DNA of 64,000 nt from Edaphobacter aggregans DSM 19364 (GTDB lineage Bacteria; Acidobacteriota; Terriglobia; Terriglobales; Acidobacteriaceae). Of the stretch, positions 26,766 to 36,004 are shown in pieces. A program made the position numbers and the translations under genes. Each line of letters starts with the position of its first letter. Positions within the stretch are counted from its first letter, which is position 1. The notes beneath the pieces were generated by a model. It saw only the letters and a list, made by a program, of their open reading frames with translations, was not told where the DNA came from and ran no database searches. The stretch covers positions 25,289-89,288 of the forward strand of contig NZ_JQKI01000025.1 of assembly GCF_000745965.1 (NCBI RefSeq). Reading direction: 5' to 3'.

Positions 26766-27559
26766 GGAGCCACCTCACCCGGCTTCATCACCCAGACACT
26801 GCCCTGCGCACGCAACGACTTCAGCCAATCGCGCATCAGGTTCCCCACCTGCTGTTGCAGCAGCACCTCCTCGATACGAGGTGAAATCGAATCAAGCTTG
26901 GGCGGAGTGACATGTTGTCTTGCATACTCCGGCAACATCGTCTTCTCGTAATAATCCTTGATCTCGTCATTCGTGATCCGGATACCACTGCGGAAGCGCA
27001 CCTCAATCAGCCGCAGCAGTTTCATCCTCTTCCGCCACCGCTGTCGGAACTCGCTAACCGTGAACCCGTTGTCGCCGAGAAACTTTGCCCAGCCGGCGTC
27101 CGTCTCGCAGTGGTACTCCCTGCAGGCGGGGATGTCGTTCCGTAACGTTTGCAACTGCTTATCGAGTTCCTGGTCGCTGACCGCCGTCTCTGCGGGTTCA
27201 AGCTCGGCCTGCTGCTGAATCAGCGTTCGGTCAATCAGCCGCTGCACGGCTCGGTCGCGGGAAAACTCGTTCGCTGAACCGCGATAGGGCTGGATCTTCT
27301 CGAACCTGCGCTCCTCATCGACGTCGCTCTCGAGAACTACGTCGCCGTTCACCACGGCCACGACACCATCAATTACAGTCCCCTGTTCCTCTACGGCGGG
27401 GACGGCCGCTCCCGCCTGGAGCGGGGACGAAGCAGATGGCGGCGCGGGCACTGGAGCCGCGGGCTGCTGTCCCTTTGCTGCCACCGTAGCAGCCAGGGCC
27501 AACAGAGCGAGGCATCCCCGCGACCATCGCAACGCCGGATTGTGAGCCGATATCCGCAT
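26762..27559 (-). CDS. SurA N-terminal-domain protein lacking a PPIase domain
   Basis: 265 aa. Signal peptide ~1-28, a Pro/Ala linker, then a SurA-like chaperone domain (VIDGVVAVVNGDVVLESDVDEER..., IDRTLIQQQ..., LGDNGFTVSEFRQRWRKRMKLLRLIEVRFR). Full SurA has one or two parvulin domains; none is present here, so it may act only as a holdase. It lies between a BamA-type barrel gene (2 nt spacing) and tamB (4 nt overlap). A chaperone role for outer-membrane proteins delivered to that barrel is inferred. Confidence 0.85.
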   Translation of the reverse strand: MRISAHNPALRWSRGCLALLALAATVAAKGQQPAAPVPAPPSASSPLQAGAAVPAVEEQGTVIDGVVAVVNGDVVLESDVDEERRFEKIQPYRGSANEFSRDRAVQRLIDRTLIQQQAELEPAETAVSDQELDKQLQTLRNDIPACREYHCETDAGWAKFLGDNGFTVSEFRQRWRKRMKLLRLIEVRFRSGIRITNDEIKDYYEKTMLPEYARQHVTPPKLDSISPRIEEVLLQQQVGNLMRDWLKSLRAQGSVWVMKPGEVAP

Positions 27560-27561
27560 GC

Positions 27562-30500
27562 TCAGAAGCTCTGACCAATGCTGAAGAAGAAGTTGAAGTT
27601 GTGCCCCTCACCAACATAGGGAGGCTTACCGTTATAGTCCTGGATCACAGGATAGATCGGTGGATTCAGGTTATAGCTGAAGTCGAAGCGCACGGGCCCG
27701 ACGGGCGTTCTGTAGCGCGCGCCGAGGCCCACCGCGTGAGAAAAATAGTTGAAGTTGCAAGTGCCGATTGTCACACCCACGACCTCGCGGCAGGTGTCGC
27801 GGTCCGGCTGATGAAAGCGCAGAAAGCTCGGGAACATGTCTTCGGGATTCTGAAACACGTTGCCCATATCGTGGAAGAGCACAAAGCTGACGCTGTCGCC
27901 CACGTAAGGCAGCGTAGGCGGCGGCATGCGCAGCTCGACCGTATTTACAAACGCTGCCGATCCTCCTACCGGATAGCCTGTCTGAAGATCGCGAGGGCCG
28001 GCACCATTGATTCCGAAACCCCGATGAGAGTTTGCGCCGCCGGCATAGAGCCGCTCCGGCAGAGGGACCGCATTGCAGGTCGGATTGGTCGTCAGCAGAT
28101 CGCCGACGCACACCGCACTACCTGCGTTCGGATTGGTGCCTGACGCACGTTCATAGCCGATGCGCGTATTGCGCGCCAGCGTGTATCTGTGATGGAAAAG
28201 CTGATAGTACGTCGAATTTGTCCCATCCAGTCTCCAGAAGTCGGTCTCCGAACCGAACTTCGACGACGCCAGGAACCCCTGCAGCGAAAAATACATTCCC
28301 TTCGTTGCATTCAGAGGGCTCGGCTGGCGTGTGTCGTGAAACCACGTAACGCCTGGTCCGCCCACACGCACGGGCTGCGACAGCAGAGGAATCAGGTCTG
28401 GAGCGACGCGGAGGCTGTTCGGATCGACCTTCACACGCCGATACAGAAACTCGTAGATGAATGTGTTGGGCCTGCGCCACTTCTCCGTGACTCGAAAATC
28501 CTGCTGAAGCGTCGACGACGCAAAGGTCGTGATGTTCTGGATATTCGTGTACCCCCCCGAGAGCAGGCTCGAGAAGTTCTTCGAGCCGAAGAGGTGTGGG
28601 TTCTGGAATGTGAGGATAGCAATCTGCTCCAGCAAACCGTACGTAGTGTGCAGCGTCAGCGAGTCGTCCGTTCCGCGGAAGTTGATCCGCGACACATCGA
28701 GCGATACTCGCGGGCTCACGCTACCCCTACCCTCCGGCGAGTAGGCCCCTGGGTTCCCCGAGTTGGTCTGAATCGTCCCACCTGGATTTCCAGTTTGGGC
28801 TTCAAAGCCGAAGCCATAGGTTACGTTCCATCGCTTCGCCTCAGTGATCTGCACCAGCACGTTCTTGCGCGGCGCGTTGCCTGTCGGGTTCTGGACTGCT
28901 GTGAGGACCTCGTTGAACAACGCAAGGCCATACAACTTCCGCTGCGTCTCGAGGAGCGCCGTCTGGTCCAGCGGGTCGCCTGGATGCATCAGGATCTGGC
29001 TTTCGGCAATCTTGGGCCGGGTGAAGTCCAGGCCGGAGAGCAAGACGCGTTCCACAAAAACCTGCTGCCCTTCTGCCACTGCCAGGGTCACATCGGTCCG
29101 CGTAGGATCCGCCTCTTCCTTATGCAACTGGAGCTCTACCTTCACCTGATCGAAGCCATGGGCCAGGTAGTACGCAAGCACAGCATCGCGGTCCCCGGAG
29201 AGAGTCACCAGCGAAAACGGCTGACCCTGCTGCGCATTCATCAGAGACTTCACCTCCGCGAGGCGACTCGGGTTCACGCCCGCAAGCTCCACCGCGCCAA
29301 ACTTCCTCTGCTGCCCCTCCACAATGTTGTAGACGATGGAGATCTCACCGACCTTCATTGGCTTGCCGCCCTCCTGGTCAATGTCTTTCACATCGGTCGT
29401 GATCGTCGCCTCATCGAAGCCGTTGGCCCGATACAGCGCCTGAATGGAGCTGACGTCGCTGGCAACCAGTCCCGGACTGTAGCGTCCGCTGCGCTGGTAG
29501 GCGTCCGCCTTCTTCACCTGCATGCGCTCGCGCAGGATGTCGTCAGAGAAGTACTTGTTTCCTTTCAGGTCCACCGCGATCACCTTATGCTTGATGCCGC
29601 GGTCCACCGTAAAGACGACGCGCTCGTTCGGAGTATCCTGCCCGATCACCTTCACGTTGACCTGCGCATCGAAGTAACCCTGCTGCTTCACGAAGTCGCT
29701 GATGTTGTGCTTGCCCTCGTTGAGCAGGTCGTTGTCGATCGTTCCCTCCTCGAAGATCGGCACCAGCAGGTGCAGGCGCCTGCGAGACACTTTGACGCCC
29801 TCCACGAGCACCTTCACCTCCGGACCCTGGTTCACATGAAAGTGGTAGTCCAACTGCCGCCGCGATTCCACGTAGGTCTGTTTCTGCAGGCTGACGGTCG
29901 CCTCCAGCCGGTCCTGCTTTTGATACTGCGACCGCAGCTTGCTCAGCGCAGTGCTGGTCGTATCGCGCGTTACCTTGCTGCCCTGTTTCAGCTTGCCCTT
30001 CTTGCGGAACTGCTCCAACGTCATGCCCAGGTCAGGGCTCTCCACCGTCACCATGCCGATCCGTGCCTGGGGGCCGATGTCAATGTTATAGACAATGTTG
30101 ATCTGGCTGTTCACCTTATCGAGCGTCGTGCCTACATACACCTTGGATTCGTGGTAGCCCTGCTGTTTCAGCATCTCCTTGATACCCTCCGTTCCCGCGG
30201 GAATCGAGGTATCAGTGTAGGCAGTGCCCGCGTTCAGCTTCGTCGCGTACGTCAAAAGAGACATGAGCCGGGCGCTCTTTACTCCAGTAATCGTCACCCG
30301 GCCGACGTAGTAACGCGGCGTGCCGGCGAAGATCAGCGTCATCCCGTCCCCCTGGCGCACGCCGCGTACGGTGATATCGCGGTACCGTCCGCTGTCGAAG
30401 AGCCGACGCGTGCTCTCGCGTACCTTCTCCGGGTCCAGCGGCTCGCCCGCTTGCTGAGCGATCTCCCCGGGCAACATATCGCGTTCGTCGAAGGTCACGC

Positions 30501-30852
30501 CTTCAAATTCGATCTTGTTTACTCGCAGTCCTTTCCACTCCCACACCGAGGTCTTCAGTCCGGGACCGGTTGAGATCACCGGCTGCTCCGCCTCCTGTCG
30601 CCGGCGGGTCTGCGTCTGTGATGCCTGAGGAGCCGTAGGCGGGCGCGTCGGCTGCTCTGGAACGGCAGGCGCCTGACCAGCAGAGGGTGTGGAAGGAGGG
30701 GAGCCGGAAGGCTGGGTCTGGGCCAAATTCAGAGATGGCGCCAGCAGAAATGAGAGAAGCCAAATCAAACGAGTGGCCAGGGAGCGTCTCGGCGTCACTT
30801 CGCTCGGCCACCTCGTCGTTCGACCTCTTCGAAGCTGACCCAAAACACCCAT
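27562..30852 (-). CDS. bamA: BamA/Omp85-family outer-membrane assembly protein
   Basis: 1096 aa. An export signal (LIWLLSFLLAPSLNLAQ) and a Pro-rich linker precede a series of POTRA domains (~105-680), then the Omp85 barrel, with FFHDMGN-like and RFDFSYNL strand motifs and the terminal aromatic SIGQSF. More POTRA repeats than the usual five seem present given the length. ATG 30852 has GGGAGAGG directly upstream; a GTG at 30798 would give a cleaner signal peptide. The tamB neighbour suggests a TamA-like alternative role; the bamA symbol is therefore provisional. Confidence 0.88.
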   Translation of the reverse strand: MGVLGQLRRGRTTRWPSEVTPRRSLATRLIWLLSFLLAPSLNLAQTQPSGSPPSTPSAGQAPAVPEQPTRPPTAPQASQTQTRRRQEAEQPVISTGPGLKTSVWEWKGLRVNKIEFEGVTFDERDMLPGEIAQQAGEPLDPEKVRESTRRLFDSGRYRDITVRGVRQGDGMTLIFAGTPRYYVGRVTITGVKSARLMSLLTYATKLNAGTAYTDTSIPAGTEGIKEMLKQQGYHESKVYVGTTLDKVNSQINIVYNIDIGPQARIGMVTVESPDLGMTLEQFRKKGKLKQGSKVTRDTTSTALSKLRSQYQKQDRLEATVSLQKQTYVESRRQLDYHFHVNQGPEVKVLVEGVKVSRRRLHLLVPIFEEGTIDNDLLNEGKHNISDFVKQQGYFDAQVNVKVIGQDTPNERVVFTVDRGIKHKVIAVDLKGNKYFSDDILRERMQVKKADAYQRSGRYSPGLVASDVSSIQALYRANGFDEATITTDVKDIDQEGGKPMKVGEISIVYNIVEGQQRKFGAVELAGVNPSRLAEVKSLMNAQQGQPFSLVTLSGDRDAVLAYYLAHGFDQVKVELQLHKEEADPTRTDVTLAVAEGQQVFVERVLLSGLDFTRPKIAESQILMHPGDPLDQTALLETQRKLYGLALFNEVLTAVQNPTGNAPRKNVLVQITEAKRWNVTYGFGFEAQTGNPGGTIQTNSGNPGAYSPEGRGSVSPRVSLDVSRINFRGTDDSLTLHTTYGLLEQIAILTFQNPHLFGSKNFSSLLSGGYTNIQNITTFASSTLQQDFRVTEKWRRPNTFIYEFLYRRVKVDPNSLRVAPDLIPLLSQPVRVGGPGVTWFHDTRQPSPLNATKGMYFSLQGFLASSKFGSETDFWRLDGTNSTYYQLFHHRYTLARNTRIGYERASGTNPNAGSAVCVGDLLTTNPTCNAVPLPERLYAGGANSHRGFGINGAGPRDLQTGYPVGGSAAFVNTVELRMPPPTLPYVGDSVSFVLFHDMGNVFQNPEDMFPSFLRFHQPDRDTCREVVGVTIGTCNFNYFSHAVGLGARYRTPVGPVRFDFSYNLNPPIYPVIQDYNGKPPYVGEGHNFNFFFSIGQSF

Positions 30853-31058
30853 CCTCTCCCACAAGTCACACCATCATGGTCTTCTGCACAGCAATGAAAC
30901 CGTCCCTGCACTCTTCTCCTTAGTACGGCGTGAAAGCCGTCATCTCCTGCCGCCTTTGGATGCCGGTTTGCCCGCGGCACGCTGTCCTGTTCGCGACGCT
31001 GCGATGCATTCCCTATACTACGAAAGAGCAGCGTCCTTTGGGCGCATAAAGGCACCCC

Positions 31059-32174
31059 ATGTCGCATCCTTCACACGAGTTCGCCAGTGCCTTCACCCCG
31101 TCGGACGAAACTCCGGGCGTGGCGTCACCCGCCATCGACGATCAAGAGCGCTACTCGCGCCAGATTCTCTTTGCAGGCATCGGATCCGAGGGCCAGCAAA
31201 GGCTCGCCCGCGCACACGTCGCCATCGTAGGCTGCGGGGCTACCGGGGCGGCGGCGGCGTCACTGCTCGCGCGGGCTGGCGTCGGAACGCTGACGCTCAT
31301 CGACCGAGACTTCGTGGAGCCCTCAAATCTTCAGCGCCAGATCCTCTTCGACGAGTCAGACGCTCTCCAGTCGCTCCCCAAAGCCGAGGCCGCCCGGCGC
31401 AAGATCGCGCAGTTCAACTCGGGAATCACGGTTCACGCTCATGTTACGGATCTGGTTCCCTCTAACATCGCCGAGTTGCTCGGCGGAGCGCAGCTTATCC
31501 TCGACGCCACCGACAACTTCGAAACCCGATACCTCATCAACGATTTTGCGGTTCAGCAGGGCAAGCCATGGATCTACGCCGCCGCCATCGGTGCCTACGC
31601 GGCGACCATGAACGTCCTTCCGCAGACTGACTCCGCTGCGCCCTGGCAACCCACCGCCTGCCTCGCCTGCCTCTTTCCCAAGCCGCCGTCCGGCCCGGTG
31701 GAAACCTGCGACACCGCAGGCATCCTGTCGACCGCCGTCAATCTGGCTGCATCCATCCAGGTCACCGAGGCCCTCAAGCTGCTCACGGATCAGGCTAAAC
31801 TTATGCGCCGCACCCTGTTCTCCTTCGACCTGTGGTCGAACGAGCGTTCCGAGGTCTCTGCCGCCTGCCCGCGGTCGGGTTGCACTGTCTGTGGCGAGCG
31901 CGCGTTTACCCATCTTGCGGGCAAAGGCCGTGCCCACATCACGTTGTGTGGCCGTAACTCTGTGCAGATCCACGAGCACCATCGCCCCGTCGATTTTGCT
32001 GCCATGCGCGACCGGCTCGCGCCGCACGGTGTGGTGCGATTCAACGATCTTCTTCTTCGCTTCGAGCGACCGCCTCACACGTTGACCCTCTTCGCCGACG
32101 GACGCGCCATCATTCAGGGCACCACCGATATGACGGTTGCACGCTCTCTCTACGCGCGCTTTATTGGATCCTGA
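31059..32174 (+). CDS. ThiF/MoeB/HesA-family adenylyltransferase
   Basis: 371 aa E1-like enzyme. ATP-binding IVGCGATGAAAASLL, the NLQRQILF segment and the DATDNFETRYLIND motif are all canonical. Zinc cysteines appear as CLAC (~205) and CTVC (~271). TCDTAGILST corresponds to the ThiF/MoeB crossover loop. It adenylates the C-terminal Gly of a ubiquitin-like sulfur carrier (ThiS or MoaD); no carrier gene is adjacent, so the pathway is open. The C-terminal ~85 residues form an extra domain with no rhodanese active-site loop recognisable. AAAGG precedes ATG 31059. Confidence 0.88.
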   Translation: MSHPSHEFASAFTPSDETPGVASPAIDDQERYSRQILFAGIGSEGQQRLARAHVAIVGCGATGAAAASLLARAGVGTLTLIDRDFVEPSNLQRQILFDESDALQSLPKAEAARRKIAQFNSGITVHAHVTDLVPSNIAELLGGAQLILDATDNFETRYLINDFAVQQGKPWIYAAAIGAYAATMNVLPQTDSAAPWQPTACLACLFPKPPSGPVETCDTAGILSTAVNLAASIQVTEALKLLTDQAKLMRRTLFSFDLWSNERSEVSAACPRSGCTVCGERAFTHLAGKGRAHITLCGRNSVQIHEHHRPVDFAAMRDRLAPHGVVRFNDLLLRFERPPHTLTLFADGRAIIQGTTDMTVARSLYARFIGS

Positions 32175-32359
32175 GCGGACTGCGCACTGATTCACTGCTC
32201 CGTTGTCCACAAAACGCTTGCAGTCACAACAACATCCGACCGACAACCTTTCTCCTCACAAAAGACTCAAACTTCACTGCGAGAAAGTTCTTTCCGATGC
32301 ATTAGGCTGGGAGAGGCGAAACGAAGCGTTGCAGAACCCAAACAACCCGGAGTGGAGCC

Positions 32360-33019
32360 ATGGAGACCCAAGGCCTACAGATGACTGAACCCAAGACGGC
32401 CCCAGGCCTTTTCAAGAGAAATCCACCGATTGCAGGAGAGGCGGAAGCCATCGAGCGCGCCAAAGCCGGCGATGCCGAGGCCTTTTCGAAGCTCTACGCG
32501 CTCCATAAGCGTCGGGTCTATACCCTGTGTCTCCGCATGCTCGGCAACGTCTCCGAAGCCGAGGACATGACCCAGGAGGCATTCCTCCATCTCTTTCGCA
32601 AGATCGGCAGCTTCCGCGGCGAGAGCGCCTTCTCGACGTGGCTGCATCGCCTCACCGTCAACCTTGTCCTGATGCACCTGCGCAAGAAGGGTCTGCAGCT
32701 CGTCTCGCTCGAGGAGACGATCAATCCCTCCGAAGAAGACTCACCCAAGCGAGACTTCGGCAGCCGCGACACGCAGCTAGCCGGCTCGGTGGATCGCGTT
32801 ACGCTCGAGCGTGCCGTCGCCTCGCTTCCGCCCGGCTACCGCATGGTCTTCGTCCTTCACGATGTCGAGGGCTTCGAGCACAATGAAATCGCGGTGATGC
32901 TCGAATGCTCCACCGGCAACAGCAAATCCCAGCTCCATAAGGCGCGCCTCAAGCTCCGGGAGCTGCTCCGTCAAGCGGAGACAACACCATCAGCCGACCT
33001 TAAGGAAACGGCACTATGA
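32360..33019 (+). CDS. RNA polymerase ECF sigma factor (RpoE-like)
   Basis: 219 aa with a sigma-2 region (~35-105: [34 protein letters not shown]) and a sigma-4 region (~140-205: [23 protein letters not shown]). The [17 protein letters not shown] recognition helix is typical. It overlaps the following zinc-finger gene by 4 nt, the classic sigma/anti-sigma layout. The 185-nt gap upstream may hold an autoregulated promoter, which I could not assign. Confidence 0.93.
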   Translation: METQGLQMTEPKTAPGLFKRNPPIAGEAEAIERAKAGDAEAFSKLYALHKRRVYTLCLRMLGNVSEAEDMTQEAFLHLFRKIGSFRGESAFSTWLHRLTVNLVLMHLRKKGLQLVSLEETINPSEEDSPKRDFGSRDTQLAGSVDRVTLERAVASLPPGYRMVFVLHDVEGFEHNEIAVMLECSTGNSKSQLHKARLKLRELLRQAETTPSADLKETAL

Positions 33020-33321
33020 CTTCGCGAAACTCTCATCTTCCTCGTTCGTCATACCCTCTGTCTTGCGCTGAATTCCAGCAGCAATTGCCCGATCTGTTTG
33101 CCGCCGGAACCGAAGGCGTTGGGGATGACCCCACGCTCATCGAGCATCTGAAGACCTGCGAAAACTGCTCCGCGCTGGTTCGGGACCTGCAATACATCGC
33201 CGATCAGGCCCGCAAGCTCCTCGAACCCACGTACGAGCCCAGCGACAACGTCTGGAAGAAGATTCAGGAGGGTCTGGCCTCCGACAATCCCACCTACGCA
33301 ATCAATCGCGAAAAGCACTGA
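33016..33321 (+). CDS. Putative zinc-finger anti-sigma factor
   Basis: 101 aa, soluble. It shows a Cys at SCAEF and the HLKTCENC motif (H-x3-C-x2-C), the ZAS zinc-binding pattern of anti-sigma factors. There is no transmembrane helix, so it would be a cytosolic sensor form. ATG overlaps the sigma-factor stop (ATGA). It should bind and inhibit the ECF sigma factor encoded directly upstream. Confidence 0.82.
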   Translation: MTSRNSHLPRSSYPLSCAEFQQQLPDLFAAGTEGVGDDPTLIEHLKTCENCSALVRDLQYIADQARKLLEPTYEPSDNVWKKIQEGLASDNPTYAINREKH

Positions 33322-33347
33322 CTGGAAGGCTTCCGGATCCGTCGAGG

Positions 33348-33377
33348 TTGCAATCCGGCGGCGAATGCGTGTAGCAT
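33348..33377 (+). promoter_or_regulatory. Candidate promoter for the aroK leader
   Basis: TTGCAA (33348-33353) and TAGCAT (33372-33377) are 18 nt apart, the same -35 box and spacing as the candidate at 495-524. Transcription would start close to the small ORF at 33388. Pattern match only. Confidence 0.35.
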
Positions 33378-33387
33378 TAAGGGCAAC

Positions 33388-33483
33388 ATGACGAACCACA
33401 TCCACTCCGCTCGATTTAGCTATTGCTATTGGCGCCAATCTGCGGCCGGCGGAGCCTTCGCATGCATCTCTGAAAATAGCTGA
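33388..33483 (+). CDS. Probable leader peptide for aroK with aromatic-codon run
   Basis: A 31-codon ORF, ATG 33388 to TGA 33481-33483, with AAGGG 4 nt upstream. Codons 10-15 read Phe-Ser-Tyr-Cys-Tyr-Trp: four aromatic residues, all three kinds, in six codons. A strong terminator starts 27 nt after the stop, and shikimate kinase follows. This is the arrangement of ribosome-mediated transcription attenuation, where scarcity of charged tRNA for Phe, Tyr or Trp would favour read-through into aroK. An alternative anti-terminator structure was not established; GCGGC at 33442-33446 could pair with GCCGC at 33511-33515. The functional reading is inference. Confidence 0.55.
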   Translation: MTNHIHSARFSYCYWRQSAAGGAFACISENS

Positions 33484-33510
33484 ACCCTTCAGAGTCTTCG
33501 ATCTTCCCCA

Positions 33511-33537
33511 GCCGCGACCCTAAAGGTCGCGGCTTTT
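33511..33537 (+). terminator. Intrinsic terminator upstream of aroK
   Basis: GCCGCGACC (33511-33519) and GGTCGCGGC (33525-33533) form a perfect 9-bp stem, loop CTAAA, followed by TTTTGCTT. It could end the sigma/anti-sigma transcript or act as the attenuator of the aroK leader. Confidence 0.85.
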
Positions 33538-33574
33538 GCTTGCGCTTCAGTAATCTATTTCGGAGAGACCAAAA

Positions 33575-34168
33575 ATGCCATCCAGCCAACCCGAAACTCT
33601 CACCAAGGCCGAAGGATCCTCAGCACATGCCGCGCCGGCCCATCTCCGCCGCATCCTCCTCACCGGATTCATGGGTGCTGGCAAATCCACCGTCGGCCGC
33701 ATGCTCGCATCCAGGCTCGGGTGGGAGTTCCTTGACCTGGACACGCATCTGGAAAGCCGCACGGGATCGACCATCCCCGAACTCTTCGCCCAGCATGGCG
33801 AGGCCCACTTCCGCCGCCTCGAATCCACCGCGCTTGCCTCTGCCCTCGGTCGATCCAGGACAGTGCTCGCTCTGGGCGGCGGCACTCCGGAGGAGCTCAC
33901 GAATCGTCTGCTGATCGAGCAGACTCCTGCCACGCTCGCTGTCTTCCTCGACGCTCCCTTCCCGACTCTGTTCGATCGCTGCATGCTCCAGGAGATCGGG
34001 CGGCCCGTGCTCGCCGACCCGGCCGCCGCCGAGCTTCGTTTCGCCCGTCGCCGTCCTCTCTACGCCCGCCTCTCGCGCCTGACCATCGATACCTCCGCGC
34101 TCACCCCGGAAGAGACGGTCTCGGCTGTTCTCCTTGGGCTGAACCAGACTCCGCACTCCCGCCGCTAG
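33575..34168 (+). CDS. aroK: Shikimate kinase
   Basis: 197 aa. P-loop GFMGAGKST, shikimate-binding DLDTHLE and the GGGT motif (LALGGGTPEEL) are present, as is the lid region (RRPLYARLSRLTIDT). It phosphorylates shikimate at O3 using ATP. CGGAGAG lies 7 nt before ATG 33575. An N-terminal ~25-residue extension rich in Ala/Ser precedes the kinase core. The gene is directly downstream of a leader ORF and terminator. Confidence 0.94.
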   Translation: MPSSQPETLTKAEGSSAHAAPAHLRRILLTGFMGAGKSTVGRMLASRLGWEFLDLDTHLESRTGSTIPELFAQHGEAHFRRLESTALASALGRSRTVLALGGGTPEELTNRLLIEQTPATLAVFLDAPFPTLFDRCMLQEIGRPVLADPAAAELRFARRRPLYARLSRLTIDTSALTPEETVSAVLLGLNQTPHSRR

Positions 34169-34235
34169 ACGCCCATAGAGCACACTTTCAGCATCGAACG
34201 GGGAAGATCCCCACAGAGAGCAGGCATCGCACCGA

Positions 34236-35288
34236 GTGACGATCGATCTAACCCCCGAACAGAGGCGCTCTCGCGATATCGTTCGCGGACACATCGTGTT
34301 CGCCTTCGGCGTCCTTATCCTGCTGGCCCTGGCGTGGCTGCTGATCAAGGAGTTGCTCATCATTTACGTCAGCGCGCTCTTTGCCGTCGTGCTGATGCCG
34401 GCCGTCGCGCGCATCACTGAGATGAAATTCTACGGCCGTCATCTCTCACGCCCTGCCGCCATCTTCCTGCTGATTGCCAGCGTTGTGCTCCTGGTCGGCA
34501 TCTTCTTCACTGTGGGGCTTCCTCCGGTCCTGCATGATCTGAACCAGTTCTCAACGGAGCTGCCCTCACGCATCCCCGAGATCGTGGCCCGTCTCAACCA
34601 TCTTCCCATCGCCAACCGTCTCGGCGTCGACGCCATCGTCGAGCGGGCCGAGAGCGCGCTGACCGCGACCGCGAGCTACCTCGTCGTCTCTCTGCCGAAC
34701 TGGATCACGCACCTCTTCGACATCCTGACGGCCCTCTTCCTCTGCATCTATTTCATGCTCGAGGGTGAGCATGCCTACGGCTTCTTCCTCTCCCTGTTTC
34801 CTCCCGCGCCGCGCCACCGCCTGGATTGCACCCTGCGTCGCGCCAATGAGAAGATCGGCAAGTGGCTTCTCGGCCAAGGGCTGCTGATGCTCATCCTCGG
34901 TATCTCCTCCTCCATCGTCTTTGGGCTGCTGCACGTTCGGTACTTTCTGTTGCTGGGCTTCCTGATGGGTCTGTTCAATATCATCCCGATCGCAGGCGGC
35001 GTCTTTACCATTGCCCTGACCGCTATCGTCGCCGCGCTGGACTCCTGGACGAAGATGTTCGGGGTGATCGTCTTCTATCTGATATACGTTAATTTCGAAA
35101 ACGCATTTCTAATCCCGCGCATCATGCGAACCAGCGTTGACCTGATGGGTCTGACTATCCTGATCGCCCTTCTCTGCGGGACGGCGCTCGCCGGTATCGT
35201 CGGAGCCCTGGTCGCCGTTCCTACCGCCGCTTTGATCGCCGTCCTCCTGGATGAGTATGCTATTCGGAAAGATCAGGCCGTCGCATAA
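34236..35288 (+). CDS. AI-2E family transporter (UPF0118)
   Basis: 350 aa from GTG 34236. About eight hydrophobic segments; the N-terminal pair with EMKFYGRHLSRPAAIFLL, an extracytoplasmic helical stretch (~85-155), and the family-typical FNIIPIAGGVFTIALTAIVAAL region. Family members export small molecules or ions (AI-2, Na+/Li+); the substrate cannot be told. It follows aroK by 67 nt and may be co-transcribed. Confidence 0.9.
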   Translation: MTIDLTPEQRRSRDIVRGHIVFAFGVLILLALAWLLIKELLIIYVSALFAVVLMPAVARITEMKFYGRHLSRPAAIFLLIASVVLLVGIFFTVGLPPVLHDLNQFSTELPSRIPEIVARLNHLPIANRLGVDAIVERAESALTATASYLVVSLPNWITHLFDILTALFLCIYFMLEGEHAYGFFLSLFPPAPRHRLDCTLRRANEKIGKWLLGQGLLMLILGISSSIVFGLLHVRYFLLLGFLMGLFNIIPIAGGVFTIALTAIVAALDSWTKMFGVIVFYLIYVNFENAFLIPRIMRTSVDLMGLTILIALLCGTALAGIVGALVAVPTAALIAVLLDEYAIRKDQAVA

Positions 35289-35395
35289 CCGATAACCCTT
35301 GCCCTGTCAAGCTTTATGAACGGCCACAACTGAGCTGTGACTAAACGTATCGCGTAGAAAAATACTTCTGTATACAATGCCGCCTTGCTATCCTT

Positions 35396-36004
35396 GTGCC
35401 AGTGTCCGAGCCGAAGTTTACCCAACCCGCCCGCCGCAATCTCCTGGCCCCTGTGCTTGTTGCCTTCGTCATTCTTGGCATCGCCATCGCGCTCATGCTG
35501 CGATACACGCCGCACACCATCGCCGATCTCACCATACTGCGGACTGCCGTCTATCCCACCCACACGGCATACAAGTCCGACACCATCGTCGTCGGCCGGG
35601 ACCACGCCCAGGATGATCTCTACGTCCTCACGACGCTTCGCATCGAAGACCGGCTAAACCTGCCGATCTTCCTGAAGGACTTTACCGCCACGCTGCTCAC
35701 TGCCGATGGCGAGAAGTTGACCACCAGCGCGGTCGAAAAGCAGGACCTCGATAATCTCTACACCACATTTCCAGCGCTCAAGCCGCTTGCTTCCACTCCG
35801 CTTCTGCGCGAGACGCTCATCGACCCGGGCCACACCGCCGAAGGCATGGTTCTTCTGCACTTCCCCGTCACCCAAGACGTGTGGAACCGTCGCCGTTCAG
35901 CGACTCTGCACGTCGACCTCTATCATCAGGGCCCGATCTCGATCACCATCCCGCAAAACAACCAGGTCTCGTCGTCCAAGAGTTCGACCACCGAAGAGGA
36001 ATGA
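35396..36004 (+). CDS. Hypothetical single-pass membrane protein
   Basis: 202 aa, GTG at 35396 (a second GTG at 35402 is possible). One transmembrane helix at ~17-37 (LLAPVLVAFVILGIAIALML), then a beta-rich domain (HTAYKSDTIVVGRDHAQDDLYVLTTLRIEDRLNLPIFLKDFTATL) and a polar Ser/Glu tail. I do not recognise the family. Its stop overlaps the rsmE start (ATGA), so the two are coupled. Confidence 0.72.
   Translation: MPVSEPKFTQPARRNLLAPVLVAFVILGIAIALMLRYTPHTIADLTILRTAVYPTHTAYKSDTIVVGRDHAQDDLYVLTTLRIEDRLNLPIFLKDFTATLLTADGEKLTTSAVEKQDLDNLYTTFPALKPLASTPLLRETLIDPGHTAEGMVLLHFPVTQDVWNRRRSATLHVDLYHQGPISITIPQNNQVSSSKSSTTEEE

Noticed and set aside
32175..32359. AACTT/AAGTT inverted repeat as an ECF autoregulatory operator
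   Set aside because: Only a 5-bp match with no consensus promoter; too weak to report as a feature.
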